Positions 1-8,721 of a stretch of DNA of 64,000 nt are shown here, one piece after another. Both the position numbers and the translations under genes were made by a program. The stretch's first letter is position 1. Every line of letters begins with the position of its first letter. The DNA is from Pauljensenia sp018375675 (GTDB lineage: Bacteria > Actinomycetota > Actinomycetes > Actinomycetales > Actinomycetaceae). The notes under the pieces are model-generated. The model was given only the letters and a program-made list of their open reading frames with translations. It made no database searches and was not told where the DNA came from. The DNA lies in NCBI GenBank assembly GCA_041432705.1, contig JAPWAE010000003.1, positions 62,001 through 126,000 on the forward strand, read 5' to 3'.

Positions 1-1
1 C

Positions 2-1636
2 GGCACGAACCTACGCCAGCTGCTGCGTGCGCAGGGTGCCTTCACGATCCCGCAGGCGCTGCGCTACACCACCGACATTCTTGAGGCGCTGCGCGCCGCC
101 CACCGCGTAGGCGTTATTCACCGCGACGTCAAGCCCGAGAACATTCTCGTTCCGACCGACGGTCCGGCGAAAGTGACCGACTTTGGTCTGGCACGAGCTG
201 CCTCCGAAGTCTCCATGTCTTCGACGGGCAACATGCTCGGAACGGTTGCGTACATCGCCCCGGAGATCGCGACAACCGCTCAGGCTGACGCACGCTCAGA
301 CATTTATTCGGTCGGCATCATGCTCTACGAAATGCTGACGGGCTCCGTTCCGTGGGCGGGTGAGTCACCTCTGCAGATCGCGACGCATCATGTCTCCGAC
401 GACGTGCCGAGCCCGTCTGAGGCACAGCCCTGGATTCCACGAGAGATTGACGATCTTGTCGCCGCCCTGACCGCCCGTGACCCCGCTTCGCGCCCCGCCG
501 ACGCGTCGGACGCGATCGACCTCGTCACTCGCGCTGCTGCCGCCATTCCGTCGGAGCTGGCCAACCGCCGCGCGGACATCGCGCCGGCTGACCGGCCGGG
601 CGCCTCGGAAACGAGCGCACTTAACACCGAGCTCATCTCGGCTCAGTTTACGCGGCCTCTGCCCCTCCCAGCACTGTCGACGGTCACCACTGTCCACACA
701 TCGGCCCCGCTTCCCAATGCTTCGGAGAACGGCGGCACCAAGACGTACAAGCGCGCCGCCCTGTGGGCCACCCTCGTCGTTCTGCTCCTCGCCGCCGCAG
801 TCGTTGGCGGACGCTGGTGGTGGACCGAATATGGCCCTGGCTCCTACCTGACCATGCCCGCGACGGACGGTCGTCCCCTCGCGGATGTTCAGGCTGAGCT
901 GAATGCGATGGGGCTTGCTTCTTCCGTTGAGGAGGAATTCTCTGACGACGTCGCCGCTGGTTCGATCACTCGCTCCGATCCGGAAGGCGGCGAGCCCGTC
1001 CATAAGCGCGCCGAAGTTCAGCTCCACGTCTCAAAGGGCGTGGACATGAAGACGGTCCCTGACGTCGTCGGTAAGAACCAGGAGGACGCGCGTAAGGCTC
1101 TCACCGAGGCCGGCCTCGCCCTGGGCGCCATCACCGACGCATACTCCGAGGACGTCCCGCAGGGCCAGGTCATCTCACAGTCCCAGGCATCTGGCTCACA
1201 GCTGGCGCACGACAGCGCCGTCGATGTGGTGCTGTCGAAGGGCCGCGAGCCCCTCACCGTGCCGTCGCTGAACGGGATGAGCGCCGATGCCGCAAAGAGC
1301 GCCATCGAGGGACTTGGTCTCGTGGCGGCACCAACGGAGGCCTTCTCCGACACGGTTGCCGAGGGGCAGGTCATCTCGCAGCAGACCAATGAGGGCACGA
1401 TCCTGCACCGTGGCGACACCGTCGCCTACACGGTGTCGAAGGGACCCGAGAAGGTCGCGGTGCCCGACGTCGTCGGCCGCCAGCGCCAGGATGCTCGCAC
1501 TGCCCTCGAGGCAGCCGGCTTCACAGTCCAGGAGGAGGCAATCCTCGGTGGCTTCTTCGGAACCGTCCGACAGACCGATCCCGCCGCCGGAACAATGCTG
1601 AAAAAGGGCAGCGTCGTCACGATCACGATCGTCTGA
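2..1636 (+). CDS. PASTA-domain Ser/Thr protein kinase, 5' truncated
   Basis: Membrane-bound Ser/Thr kinase of the PknB/PknL family; only the C-terminal 544 codons lie in the window. The open frame runs in from base 2 and shows the catalytic loop HRDVKPEN (residues 40-47 of the visible part), then DFG (60-62) and an activation segment with APE replaced by a similar APEI motif. One membrane helix near residues 254-275 (LWATLVVLLLAAAVV) is followed by four extracellular PASTA repeats up to the C-terminus, which in this family sense muropeptides or lipid II. The neighbouring aroG, plsC, nuclease and trpD genes resemble the pknL neighbourhood of mycobacteria. From memory the M. tuberculosis PknL lacks PASTA domains whereas corynebacterial PknL carries them. 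The methionine at 173 lies inside the kinase domain and is not the real start. Confidence 0.95.
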   Translation, partial: GTNLRQLLRAQGAFTIPQALRYTTDILEALRAAHRVGVIHRDVKPENILVPTDGPAKVTDFGLARAASEVSMSSTGNMLGTVAYIAPEIATTAQADARSDIYSVGIMLYEMLTGSVPWAGESPLQIATHHVSDDVPSPSEAQPWIPREIDDLVAALTARDPASRPADASDAIDLVTRAAAAIPSELANRRADIAPADRPGASETSALNTELISAQFTRPLPLPALSTVTTVHTSAPLPNASENGGTKTYKRAALWATLVVLLLAAAVVGGRWWWTEYGPGSYLTMPATDGRPLADVQAELNAMGLASSVEEEFSDDVAAGSITRSDPEGGEPVHKRAEVQLHVSKGVDMKTVPDVVGKNQEDARKALTEAGLALGAITDAYSEDVPQGQVISQSQASGSQLAHDSAVDVVLSKGREPLTVPSLNGMSADAAKSAIEGLGLVAAPTEAFSDTVAEGQVISQQTNEGTILHRGDTVAYTVSKGPEKVAVPDVVGRQRQDARTALEAAGFTVQEEAILGGFFGTVRQTDPAAGTMLKKGSVVTITIV

Positions 1637-1667
1637 CCTCCCCCGAGCCACTCTCCGTCATAAGTAT

Positions 1668-1700
1668 CCCCGGCCTCGTCCATGACAGACGAGGCCGGGG
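1668..1700. terminator. Bidirectional terminator between kinase and aroG
   Basis: Perfect 13-bp stem (CCCCGGCCTCGTC with its complement) and a 7-nt loop, followed by AACTTTT. It lies between two convergent genes and can serve both. Confidence 0.85.
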
Positions 1701-1718
1701 AACTTTTCGCGGAAGAGT

Positions 1719-3158
1719 TTACTCCTCGTAGGAGGAACCCTTCGCCAGGTACTGGGCGACCTGGAAGGCCATCTCCAGGCTCTGCTGGTGGTTCAGGCGC
1801 GGATCCACGAGCGTCTCGTAACGGTCGCGCAACGACTCGTCATCGATGTGCTCACTGCCGCCGATCACCTCGGTGACATCGTCACCGGTCAGCTCGATGT
1901 GCAAGCCACCCGGGACAGTTCCCGCGGCCTCGTGGGCTTCGAAGAAGCCACGGACCTCGTCCATGACCGTCTCGAAGCGACGTGTCTTGTAGCCGGTCGA
2001 CGACGTGATCGTGTTGCCGTGCATCGGATCCGTCATCCACGTGACCGGACGGCCGTCCTCACGCGCGGCCTCCAAGAGCGGGGGAAGCGCCTCACGGATA
2101 CGACCGGCACCCATGCGCGTAATGAACGACAGGCGCCCCTCCTCACCATCCGGGTTGAGTCGATCGATGAGCGAGAGCATCTGATCCGGCGTGGTCGACG
2201 GGCCGAGCTTCACCCCAATCGGGTTGCGCACACGCGACAGCAGCTCGATATGAGCGCCCTCCTCGTCGCGTGTCCTCTCCCCCGCCCACAGGAAGTGGGC
2301 GGACGTGTTGTAGGGCTCGCCCGTCCGCGAATCAATGCGCGTCATCGCCGACTCGTACTCGAGCAGCAGCGCTTCGTGCGACGAATACAGGTCCACGTCG
2401 CGCAGCGTCTCGAAGTCAACGCCCGCCGCGCCCATGAACTTGATCGCCCGGTGAATGTCCTCGGCCAGCGACTCGTAGCGCGCGTAGGCCGGATTCGACA
2501 TGAAACCCTGATTCCAGCGGTGCACCTGGCGCAGGTCGGCGTAGCCGCCCTTCGTGAACGCTCGAATCAGGTTGAGGGTCGAGGCCGCGTGGTTGTACAA
2601 CGACAGCAGGCGCTGCGGGTCGGGCTCGCGAGCCTCGGGTGTGAACTCAAAGGAGTTCACGGCGTCGCCGCGGTAGCTGGGCAGCGTAACGCCGTCGCGC
2701 GTTTCCATATCCGAAGAACGCGGCTTAGCGTACTGGCCGGCGATACGGCCGACCTTGATAACCGGCAGCGAAGCGCCGTACGTTAGGACGACCGCCATCT
2801 GCAGCAGCGTCTGAATCTTCAGGCGCACATGGTCCGCCGTCGCCTCGGCGAAGGTCTCAGCGCAGTCCCCGCCCATCAGGACGAAGGCCTCGCCGCGGGC
2901 AGCCGCACCCATCCACGTGCGCAGGTCGTCAACCTCCCCGGCGAACACGAGCGGCGGCTGACGGCGCAGCTGCGCCGTCACATCACTGAGGTGCTGCGCG
3001 TCCGCGTAGGAAGGCTGTTGGGCGGCGTCCAGGCCGCGCCACGTGTCCCAGGGAGCGAGCTCCCCGGACTCGGGCGACCACAGACGCTCGGGGACGCGGC
3101 GGGAGCGAGGCTTACGCACAGGCTCGCCGCCGCGTCCGGGAGTGATCGAAGGAATCAC
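1719..3158 (-). CDS. aroG: Class II DAHP synthase
   Basis: 3-deoxy-D-arabino-heptulosonate-7-phosphate synthase joins phosphoenolpyruvate and erythrose 4-phosphate as the first step of the shikimate pathway in the cytosol. The 479-aa length fits class II enzymes of actinobacteria and plants. Seen motifs are GGDCAE (residues 96-101; the Cys is the expected metal ligand), KVGRIAGQYAKPRS (135-148) and DPMHGNT in the C-terminal third. The start is a GTG only 10 nt after the stop of pfp, with a poor Shine-Dalgarno sequence, so translation is probably coupled to pfp. The pairing is sensible because both enzymes act on glycolytic or pentose-phosphate intermediates, but that functional link is inference. 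An alternative start a few codons downstream cannot be excluded. Confidence 0.95.
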   Translation of the reverse strand: MIPSITPGRGGEPVRKPRSRRVPERLWSPESGELAPWDTWRGLDAAQQPSYADAQHLSDVTAQLRRQPPLVFAGEVDDLRTWMGAAARGEAFVLMGGDCAETFAEATADHVRLKIQTLLQMAVVLTYGASLPVIKVGRIAGQYAKPRSSDMETRDGVTLPSYRGDAVNSFEFTPEAREPDPQRLLSLYNHAASTLNLIRAFTKGGYADLRQVHRWNQGFMSNPAYARYESLAEDIHRAIKFMGAAGVDFETLRDVDLYSSHEALLLEYESAMTRIDSRTGEPYNTSAHFLWAGERTRDEEGAHIELLSRVRNPIGVKLGPSTTPDQMLSLIDRLNPDGEEGRLSFITRMGAGRIREALPPLLEAAREDGRPVTWMTDPMHGNTITSSTGYKTRRFETVMDEVRGFFEAHEAAGTVPGGLHIELTGDDVTEVIGGSEHIDDESLRDRYETLVDPRLNHQQSLEMAFQVAQYLAKGSSYEE

Positions 3159-3168
3159 GCGAAGCGAC

Positions 3169-4386
3169 TCACTCGCCGGCAGGCTCGACGGTCTGGCCGA
3201 TCTCGGCCATCATCTCGAGGAACCAGGGCTGGGAAATGTCGAAGGGCTTACCGCCCGCGATGCGCGGGAACGGGATGGCCTTCAGGCGATCGCCGTCCTC
3301 CTCGTCGTGGCCGATAACGCCGGACTCGCCCTTGAAGGCGCACTCGACGGCGAGGTCGGTCATGGACTTGATGAGGCGCAGGTCGTCGGCGTTGGCGCGC
3401 GAGGAACGCGAGAAGTAGCCCGACTTCTGAACCATAACCTTCTCGGCGTCGATCTTCTCGGCGAACTGCTTGGCGAACCACTGGCCGGGGTTGATCGTGT
3501 CGAGCTTGACGTGGCCGAAGGGATCACGCTGGACCTCGCCACCGGCAGCCTCGATCTCCGCGATGATCTCGGGGACGCCGGCGCCCTCGGACAGGAAGAT
3601 GTTGACGTTGCCCTGCTCGTCCATGATCGCCTTGAGGCGCGCGGCCTCGGCGTCCAGGTCGATCTTCATCTCGGGCAGGAAGATGGCGTGGATGTCCCAA
3701 CGCTCCTGCGACAGGCCGATCGAGGGCACCCACTCCTGGGTCTTCAGCCAGTCGTGGTAGCACTTCGAACCAGCGGCGGTCAGCCAACCGCAGTGGCGGC
3801 CCATGATCTCGTGGATGATGAGCATGCGCGGGTTGGAGCGGTGCTCGCCGATGACGTTCTGGGAGTACTCGGAGACCTCTTCAGCGGCGGTCCATGCACC
3901 CAGGGACTGGCGGATCGGCACAACATCGTTGTCGATCGTCTTGGGCAGGCCAACGACGGTCAGGTGGTAGTCGTGCTCCTCCAGGTAGGCGGCCAGATCG
4001 GCTGCGGTCGTGTTGGTATCATCGCCACCGATGGTGTGCAGGACGTCGACGCCGTCGGCGCGCAGCTGCTCGGCAGCCTTCTGCAGCGGATCCTCATCCT
4101 CAGACACGAGGCCACGCTCAACCAGGTTCTTCTTGTTCGTCAGCTTGACGCGGGAGTTACCGATCGGGGAGCCGCCGAAGCGGTGCAGGACGGCGGCGTG
4201 CTTGCGCGCTTCCTCGTCCACCAGCACGTAGTTGCCGGTGAGCAGGCCGTGGTAGCCGTTCTGGTAAGCGATGATCTCAACCGTGGGATCAATTTCGTTG
4301 TAGCGCTCGATGAGTCCACCGACGGCGGAGGACAGGCACGGGGCGAAGCCACCTGCGGTCAGCAGGGCAACACGACGGACCGACAT
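3169..4386 (-). CDS. pfp: PPi-type 6-phosphofructokinase
   Basis: Phosphorylates fructose 6-phosphate to the 1,6-bisphosphate in glycolysis. The phosphoryl donor is probably pyrophosphate: residues 120-126 read GGDDTNT, with Asp123 where ATP enzymes have Gly, and residues 148-154 read PKTIDND, with Lys149 instead of Gly. This Asp/Lys pair is the recognised signature of PPi-dependent enzymes, and PPi-PFK activity is known from oral Actinomyces. Asp152 is the expected catalytic base. I chose the ATG at 4386 (405 aa) because AAAGG lies 8 nt upstream; a GTG three codons earlier overlaps that site. It is followed by aroG after 10 nt and probably shares its transcript. Confidence 0.93.
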   Translation of the reverse strand: MSVRRVALLTAGGFAPCLSSAVGGLIERYNEIDPTVEIIAYQNGYHGLLTGNYVLVDEEARKHAAVLHRFGGSPIGNSRVKLTNKKNLVERGLVSEDEDPLQKAAEQLRADGVDVLHTIGGDDTNTTAADLAAYLEEHDYHLTVVGLPKTIDNDVVPIRQSLGAWTAAEEVSEYSQNVIGEHRSNPRMLIIHEIMGRHCGWLTAAGSKCYHDWLKTQEWVPSIGLSQERWDIHAIFLPEMKIDLDAEAARLKAIMDEQGNVNIFLSEGAGVPEIIAEIEAAGGEVQRDPFGHVKLDTINPGQWFAKQFAEKIDAEKVMVQKSGYFSRSSRANADDLRLIKSMTDLAVECAFKGESGVIGHDEEDGDRLKAIPFPRIAGGKPFDISQPWFLEMMAEIGQTVEPAGE

Positions 4387-4539
4387 GAATGTCACCTTTC
4401 TCAGGTTGGTTAGGTACGGGCCCGCGCGCGTGCGCAGGGCACAGTTTATTCTACCCGGCTCACATCACGTTTCGCCAAGGACGCCCGTCCCACGAAACGC
4501 GCCTGCAAGCACCAACCACCGGTTGACGGCCCGGCCCTG

Positions 4540-5352
4540 TTACTCCTTGTCCGATGCCTTCTCGTCCTCGCTGCCCTCGTCCTCGGGAGCGGTCGGAACG
4601 GGCACCTCGGGGGCGGTGCGGCCACCGGGCGCGGGCCGACCGTTGGAGGGGACGGGCCCCTCGAAAGCACCCTCGGCTGCCAGTTGGGCCTTCACGTCGG
4701 CGGCGTACAGGTCCACGTATTCCTGGCCGGACAGGAGCATCAGGTTGTACATGATCTCGTCGGTGATCGCGCGCAGAACATAGCGGTCCTTGTCGAGGCC
4801 ACGGTAGCGCGAGAAGTCCAGGGGCTCGCCGATCACCATGCCGATGTTCGTGCGCGAAGGGATCTTCTGGCCGATGGGCTGTGCTGCATGGGTGCCGATC
4901 ATGGCGACGGGGATGACGGGTGCGCCGGACAGAAGCGCGAGACGGGCGACGCCGGTCTTGCCGCGGTACAGCCGCCCGTCGGGGCTGCGGGTGCCCTCTG
5001 GGTAGATGCCGAAGAGCTCACCGTCGCGCAGGCGCTTGAGACCGGCGTTGAGTGCGGCCTCGGATGCGCGACCACCGGTGCGGTCAACGGGGATGGTGCC
5101 GACGGCGCGCATGAATTCCTTTGTCATCCACCCCTTGAGACCGGTGCCCGTAAAATAGTCAGCCTTGCCCATGAAAACGACCTCGCGGTCAAGCATCATC
5201 GGCAGGAAGACGGAGTCCCACACGGCGTTGTGGTTGGACGCGAGGATAGCGGGTCCCTCGGCGGGAATGTTCTCCTTGCCGCGGATCCACGGGTGATAGG
5301 CGGCCTTCAGAACGGGGCTGCCGGTCGCCTTGAGAGCCTGATAGAACGCCAC
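4540..5352 (-). CDS. plsC: 1-acyl-sn-glycerol-3-phosphate acyltransferase
   Basis: PlsC-family acyltransferase that makes phosphatidic acid from lysophosphatidic acid at the inner face of the membrane. The H-x4-D catalytic motif (His41, Asp46, in NHNAVWD) and the EGTRS substrate motif are present. The C-terminal 35 or so residues are rich in Pro, Glu and Ser and look disordered. I prefer the GTG at 5352 (270 aa), with AGGAG 5 nt upstream; the open frame extends further but would run into the divergent nuclease gene. About 150 bases separate its stop from the start of pfp, with no clear terminator, so read-through is possible. Confidence 0.9.
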   Translation of the reverse strand: MAFYQALKATGSPVLKAAYHPWIRGKENIPAEGPAILASNHNAVWDSVFLPMMLDREVVFMGKADYFTGTGLKGWMTKEFMRAVGTIPVDRTGGRASEAALNAGLKRLRDGELFGIYPEGTRSPDGRLYRGKTGVARLALLSGAPVIPVAMIGTHAAQPIGQKIPSRTNIGMVIGEPLDFSRYRGLDKDRYVLRAITDEIMYNLMLLSGQEYVDLYAADVKAQLAAEGAFEGPVPSNGRPAPGGRTAPEVPVPTAPEDEGSEDEKASDKE

Positions 5353-5410
5353 TGTCACTCCTGAAGTCTCGACGGGCGCGCGAGCGCGCGAACGAATTAG
5401 TATCAACTGT

Positions 5411-7144
5411 ATGACGAAACGAACTCCCGTGCGCGATTGTGGGGAAACCATAGCGCCCGGCGAATCGGCTCGTCCTTTCGCTCGGTCGGTGGTCTCAGCG
5501 GCCCTTTCGAGGGTCTCATCCGTCGAACTTCAGCCAAGCCTCGACGCCGTCGGGACGCCGGCCTCAAGCGGGCACTGGATCGTCGTCGACCTCGAGACGA
5601 CAGGCCTGGGGCCGGGCGCAGAAATTACTGAGATCGGTGCTGTGCGCGTGCGCGACGGAGCGGTCGTGGACGAGTTTTCTTCCCTCGTGAAGCCCTCGCG
5701 TCCTATCCCGCCGTTCATCACGTCGCTGACGGGCATCACGCCCGCGATGGTGTCGGATGCGGACCCGATCGGAGCCGTTCTGGAATGCTTCATGGAGTGG
5801 TCAGGCCTCGGAGCTCAGGATTCCCCTGTCCTCGTCGCGCATAACGCCTCCTTCGACGTGGGCTTCCTGCGCCGTGCGGCCCGCGCGTGTGCGCGCCCGT
5901 GGCCTCGCGTTCGCGTCGTCGACACGTTGGCACTCGCTCGGCTCGCCCTGCCACGCCCACTCGTGCGCAACCACAAACTGGGCACGGTCGCCTCCTACTT
6001 CGGTACCGCTACCGTTCCCGAGCACCGAGCACTCGGAGACGCGCGCGCGACGGCAGAGGTCCTGCTCGGCTTTATCGACCTGCTCGCTGGAGCCGGTGCG
6101 ACTGACATCGAAGACCTCATAGTGCTCACAGACCAGGCTCCGGCGCGGCGCCCATCAACGCCTGACTTCGTCGCGGACCTTCCCGCCTCTCCCGGTGTCT
6201 ATCACTTCATCGACACCGCGGGAGACACCCTCTACGTGGGGTCGGCCTCGTCACTGAAGTCGCGCGTGGGCAGCTACTACACCAAGGGTGAGAAGCGCGC
6301 GAAGGTTCAGCGCATGGTGTCCCTGGCCGCGGGTGTGCGTCCCTATCCGACTGCCTCGATTCTCGAGGCACGCATCCGGGAGCTGCGCGACATTAAGGCC
6401 CTCGCGCCGCCCTATAACTCCGCGTCGAGGCGTCAGGGATCCCAGCACTGGGTCATCGCCGAGGCCGGCCGCCCCCGCGTCGTATCTTCCGTGGCGCTCG
6501 ACGACCTGCCACGCGCCCTCGGTCCCTTCGGGACACGCGCGCACGCTCAGCGTGCTGCGGGAGCGATAGAGCGCGTCCTCGCCCAGGCCGATAACGACTC
6601 CTCGCGCGCCATCCTCGACGAGGCAGTGGCCGCCTCCTCGCCTGCGGTGCCCCACGCGCTCACCTCCCTCATGGAACGCCTGTCCGCGCAGGGGTTATTC
6701 GAGGCGGCGGCCGGAGCGCGCGACGAGCTGAGCGCCTACATCGCGGGCGTCGAGCGCTCCACCATGCGCCCCATCCTGGCGGCCCCGCGTATCGTCTGGG
6801 GAGCGCGTCGCGATGGTGGAGAACCCGGCTGGATTCTGCATGTCGCCTCGTACGGCCGCCACCTCAGTTCGGTCGTTGTGCCCCCGCGCTCCGACCCATC
6901 CCCGTGGATCGATGTCCTCACCTCAACGGAGCCGATCAACACCGGGGGGATGGCCGCATCCGTCGCTTCGTGGGCGGAGACATCGCTCCTGTGCGCCGAG
7001 CTATGCCGTGAAGGGACGCGCATCGTCGATTGGAACGGCCCCCTCCCCTGGGCGCAGCCCATCGACAGCCCGCTACGCGACGGGCGGTTGCGCGAGCTTT
7101 TGGCCCACGCAACCGCCCAGCAGCATCTCACCCCACGCACCTGA
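5411..7144 (+). CDS. DnaQ-like exonuclease fused to GIY-YIG (Cho/UvrC-like) domain
   Basis: A 577-aa two-domain nuclease. Residues about 54-225 are a DEDDh 3'-5' exonuclease like the epsilon subunit of DNA polymerase III (VVDLETTG with Asp60 and Glu62; HNASFD; a late HRALGDA). From about residue 257 a GIY-YIG domain (GVYHF, YVGSA) resembles the N-terminal nuclease of UvrC and Cho. The rest is a conserved linker without the UvrC C-terminal nuclease. The fusion is known across actinobacteria (Rv2191-like) and is thought to act in DNA repair; its substrate is not established. The gene is divergent from plsC. TAGTAT ends 7 nt before the ATG and there is no Shine-Dalgarno, so the message may be leaderless. 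Confidence 0.9.
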   Translation: MTKRTPVRDCGETIAPGESARPFARSVVSAALSRVSSVELQPSLDAVGTPASSGHWIVVDLETTGLGPGAEITEIGAVRVRDGAVVDEFSSLVKPSRPIPPFITSLTGITPAMVSDADPIGAVLECFMEWSGLGAQDSPVLVAHNASFDVGFLRRAARACARPWPRVRVVDTLALARLALPRPLVRNHKLGTVASYFGTATVPEHRALGDARATAEVLLGFIDLLAGAGATDIEDLIVLTDQAPARRPSTPDFVADLPASPGVYHFIDTAGDTLYVGSASSLKSRVGSYYTKGEKRAKVQRMVSLAAGVRPYPTASILEARIRELRDIKALAPPYNSASRRQGSQHWVIAEAGRPRVVSSVALDDLPRALGPFGTRAHAQRAAGAIERVLAQADNDSSRAILDEAVAASSPAVPHALTSLMERLSAQGLFEAAAGARDELSAYIAGVERSTMRPILAAPRIVWGARRDGGEPGWILHVASYGRHLSSVVVPPRSDPSPWIDVLTSTEPINTGGMAASVASWAETSLLCAELCREGTRIVDWNGPLPWAQPIDSPLRDGRLRELLAHATAQQHLTPRT

Positions 7145-7158
7145 CGCAGGCGTATTTC

Positions 7159-8214
7159 TTACGCGTTCGAAGCAGCCACCCAACGCTCAACAAGTCGGGC
7201 GCCCGAGCCGTCGGCCAACGCCGCCAGGGCGCGCTCGACGGCGCCGCGCATGCGCTGCTCGAAATCGGAGCGCGTCACCGGGTTCTCCAGGCCCTCCCAG
7301 GCCAGGATGCCGGCACCGACGTTGAGGGCGACGGCGTCGCGAACAGCGTCCTCGCCGCCACCCGACAACACCTCGCGGGCGACGGCCGCGTTCTCGGACG
7401 CCTCGCCACCGGCGAGGTCCTCGATCGAGGCGGAGGCCATGCCCAGGGATTCACGCGCATCGAACGCCGTTTCCACAACCGCTCCGTCCGACACCAGCCA
7501 CACCTGATTCGCGTCGGTCGTCGTCAGCTCGTCGAGGCCGGTGTTCGCGCCACGGAACACGAGTGCACTGAGCCCGCGCGACGCGTACACGCCCGCCATC
7601 AGGCGCGCATTCTCCTCGCGCGAGGCGCCAATCGCACACGCCTGGACACGTGCCGGGTTCGTGAGCGGGCCCAGGACGTTAAACGCCGTCGGGAAGCCGA
7701 GAGAACGGCGCACGGGTGCCGCAAAACGCATCGACGGGTGCATTTTGTTCGCGAAAAGGAAGGCGATGCCAACCTCGTCGAAGACCCGGCGCAGGGCATC
7801 AGCATCGAGGTCAAGGTTGACACCGAGCGCCTCGATAACGTCCGCAGAGCCTGACTTCGACGTCGATGCACGGTTACCGTGCTTAACGAGCGGGATCCCC
7901 ATCGCGGCGAGCACGATGGCGGACATCGTCGAAATGTTGACGGTCTTGTATCCGTCTCCACCCGTACCCACGATGTCGAGAGCACGGCTGGGCAGCTCGA
8001 CGTGTGCCGCGTGATCCTGCATGCCATCGGCCAGGCCGTGGATCTCATCGACCGTGGCGCCCTTGATGGCCATCGCAGTCAGGAAGGACGCGAGACGCGC
8101 CTCGCCGAGTTCGCCGCTCATGACCTGGTCCATCAGCCAGTACGACTGGCCGTAGTCGAGGTTCTCTCCGGCGGTCAGCGCGGCGATAATCGGCGTCCAC
8201 TCCTGCGTGGCCAT
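7159..8214 (-). CDS. trpD: Anthranilate phosphoribosyltransferase
   Basis: Transfers phosphoribose from PRPP to anthranilate in tryptophan synthesis. The 351-aa protein has the PRPP-binding glycine loop GTGGDGYKTVNIST (residues 83-96) and the expected Asn and Arg motifs further on (KHGNRA). The open frame reaches 34 codons further upstream, but the ATG at 8214 is preferred because it overlaps by one base the stop of the upstream receiver-domain gene (TGATG), a typical coupled start. No other trp gene is in the window, so trpD is detached from a trp operon here, as it is in mycobacteria. It converges on the nuclease gene with 14 bases between the stops. Confidence 0.95.
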   Translation of the reverse strand: MATQEWTPIIAALTAGENLDYGQSYWLMDQVMSGELGEARLASFLTAMAIKGATVDEIHGLADGMQDHAAHVELPSRALDIVGTGGDGYKTVNISTMSAIVLAAMGIPLVKHGNRASTSKSGSADVIEALGVNLDLDADALRRVFDEVGIAFLFANKMHPSMRFAAPVRRSLGFPTAFNVLGPLTNPARVQACAIGASREENARLMAGVYASRGLSALVFRGANTGLDELTTTDANQVWLVSDGAVVETAFDARESLGMASASIEDLAGGEASENAAVAREVLSGGGEDAVRDAVALNVGAGILAWEGLENPVTRSDFEQRMRGAVERALAALADGSGARLVERWVAASNA

Positions 8215-8606
8215 CACTTGGCCCCACGCAGCACGTCGGCGACGGTCTCCTGAAGAATAATCGGGTCGATCGGATCGGCCACGACAGCGGCAGCTCCGGC
8301 CCACGTGGCCAGCCACTCGTCCTGGGGGCGGGCGGTCAGGAAAACGATCGGGGGCACGCCGTCACGGGTCTCACGCAGGTCCTGAGCGATGGACATGCCG
8401 CCTTCCTTCTTGGCCTCAGCGTCGAGGATCAGCATCGCAAAATCCTGCTGATCGAAGGCATCGCGGACGCCGAAACCGGTTGCGGCCTCGACCCACTCGA
8501 TGCGGGGCGTGTCCTTGGAGGCACGCAGCCCGATGCCGTTGACGACGGCGTGGCGGCGATCCTTGTCGTCGCTGAAAACCAGGATAGTGACGGTTTCTTC
8601 ACTCAT
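8214..8606 (-). CDS. Stand-alone atypical receiver-domain protein
   Basis: A 130-aa response-regulator receiver fold without an output domain. The acidic pocket (Asp13, Asp14), the putative phospho-acceptor Asp62 (LILDAE) and the switch Thr91 (FLTA) are present, but the otherwise near-invariant Lys before Pro is Asp111 (VADP), so normal phosphorylation chemistry is doubtful. Its stop overlaps the trpD start, so the two proteins are made together. The partner is unknown: no histidine kinase is adjacent, and the nearest one (21.7 kb) has its own regulator. A protein-protein switch acting on TrpD or on the cell cycle is possible but is speculation. The ATG is preceded by GGAG at a good distance. 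Confidence 0.8.
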   Translation of the reverse strand: MSEETVTILVFSDDKDRRHAVVNGIGLRASKDTPRIEWVEAATGFGVRDAFDQQDFAMLILDAEAKKEGGMSIAQDLRETRDGVPPIVFLTARPQDEWLATWAGAAAVVADPIDPIILQETVADVLRGAK

Positions 8607-8660
8607 GGAAGCTCTCCTTGCATATGTCGGCCAAATCGACGCGATGGGTCCATTCTAACG

Positions 8661-8699
8661 GGTAGCGGGCGGCTCCCCCACTGGGAGCCGCCCGCTACC
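8661..8699 (-). terminator. Terminator after the erpA-FKBP unit
   Basis: Perfect 17-bp GC-rich stem with loop CCACT, located 23 bases past the stop of the FKBP gene and before the receiver gene. Confidence 0.85.
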
Positions 8700-8721
8700 G
8701 TCAACCAAGGTCGTGACGCGG

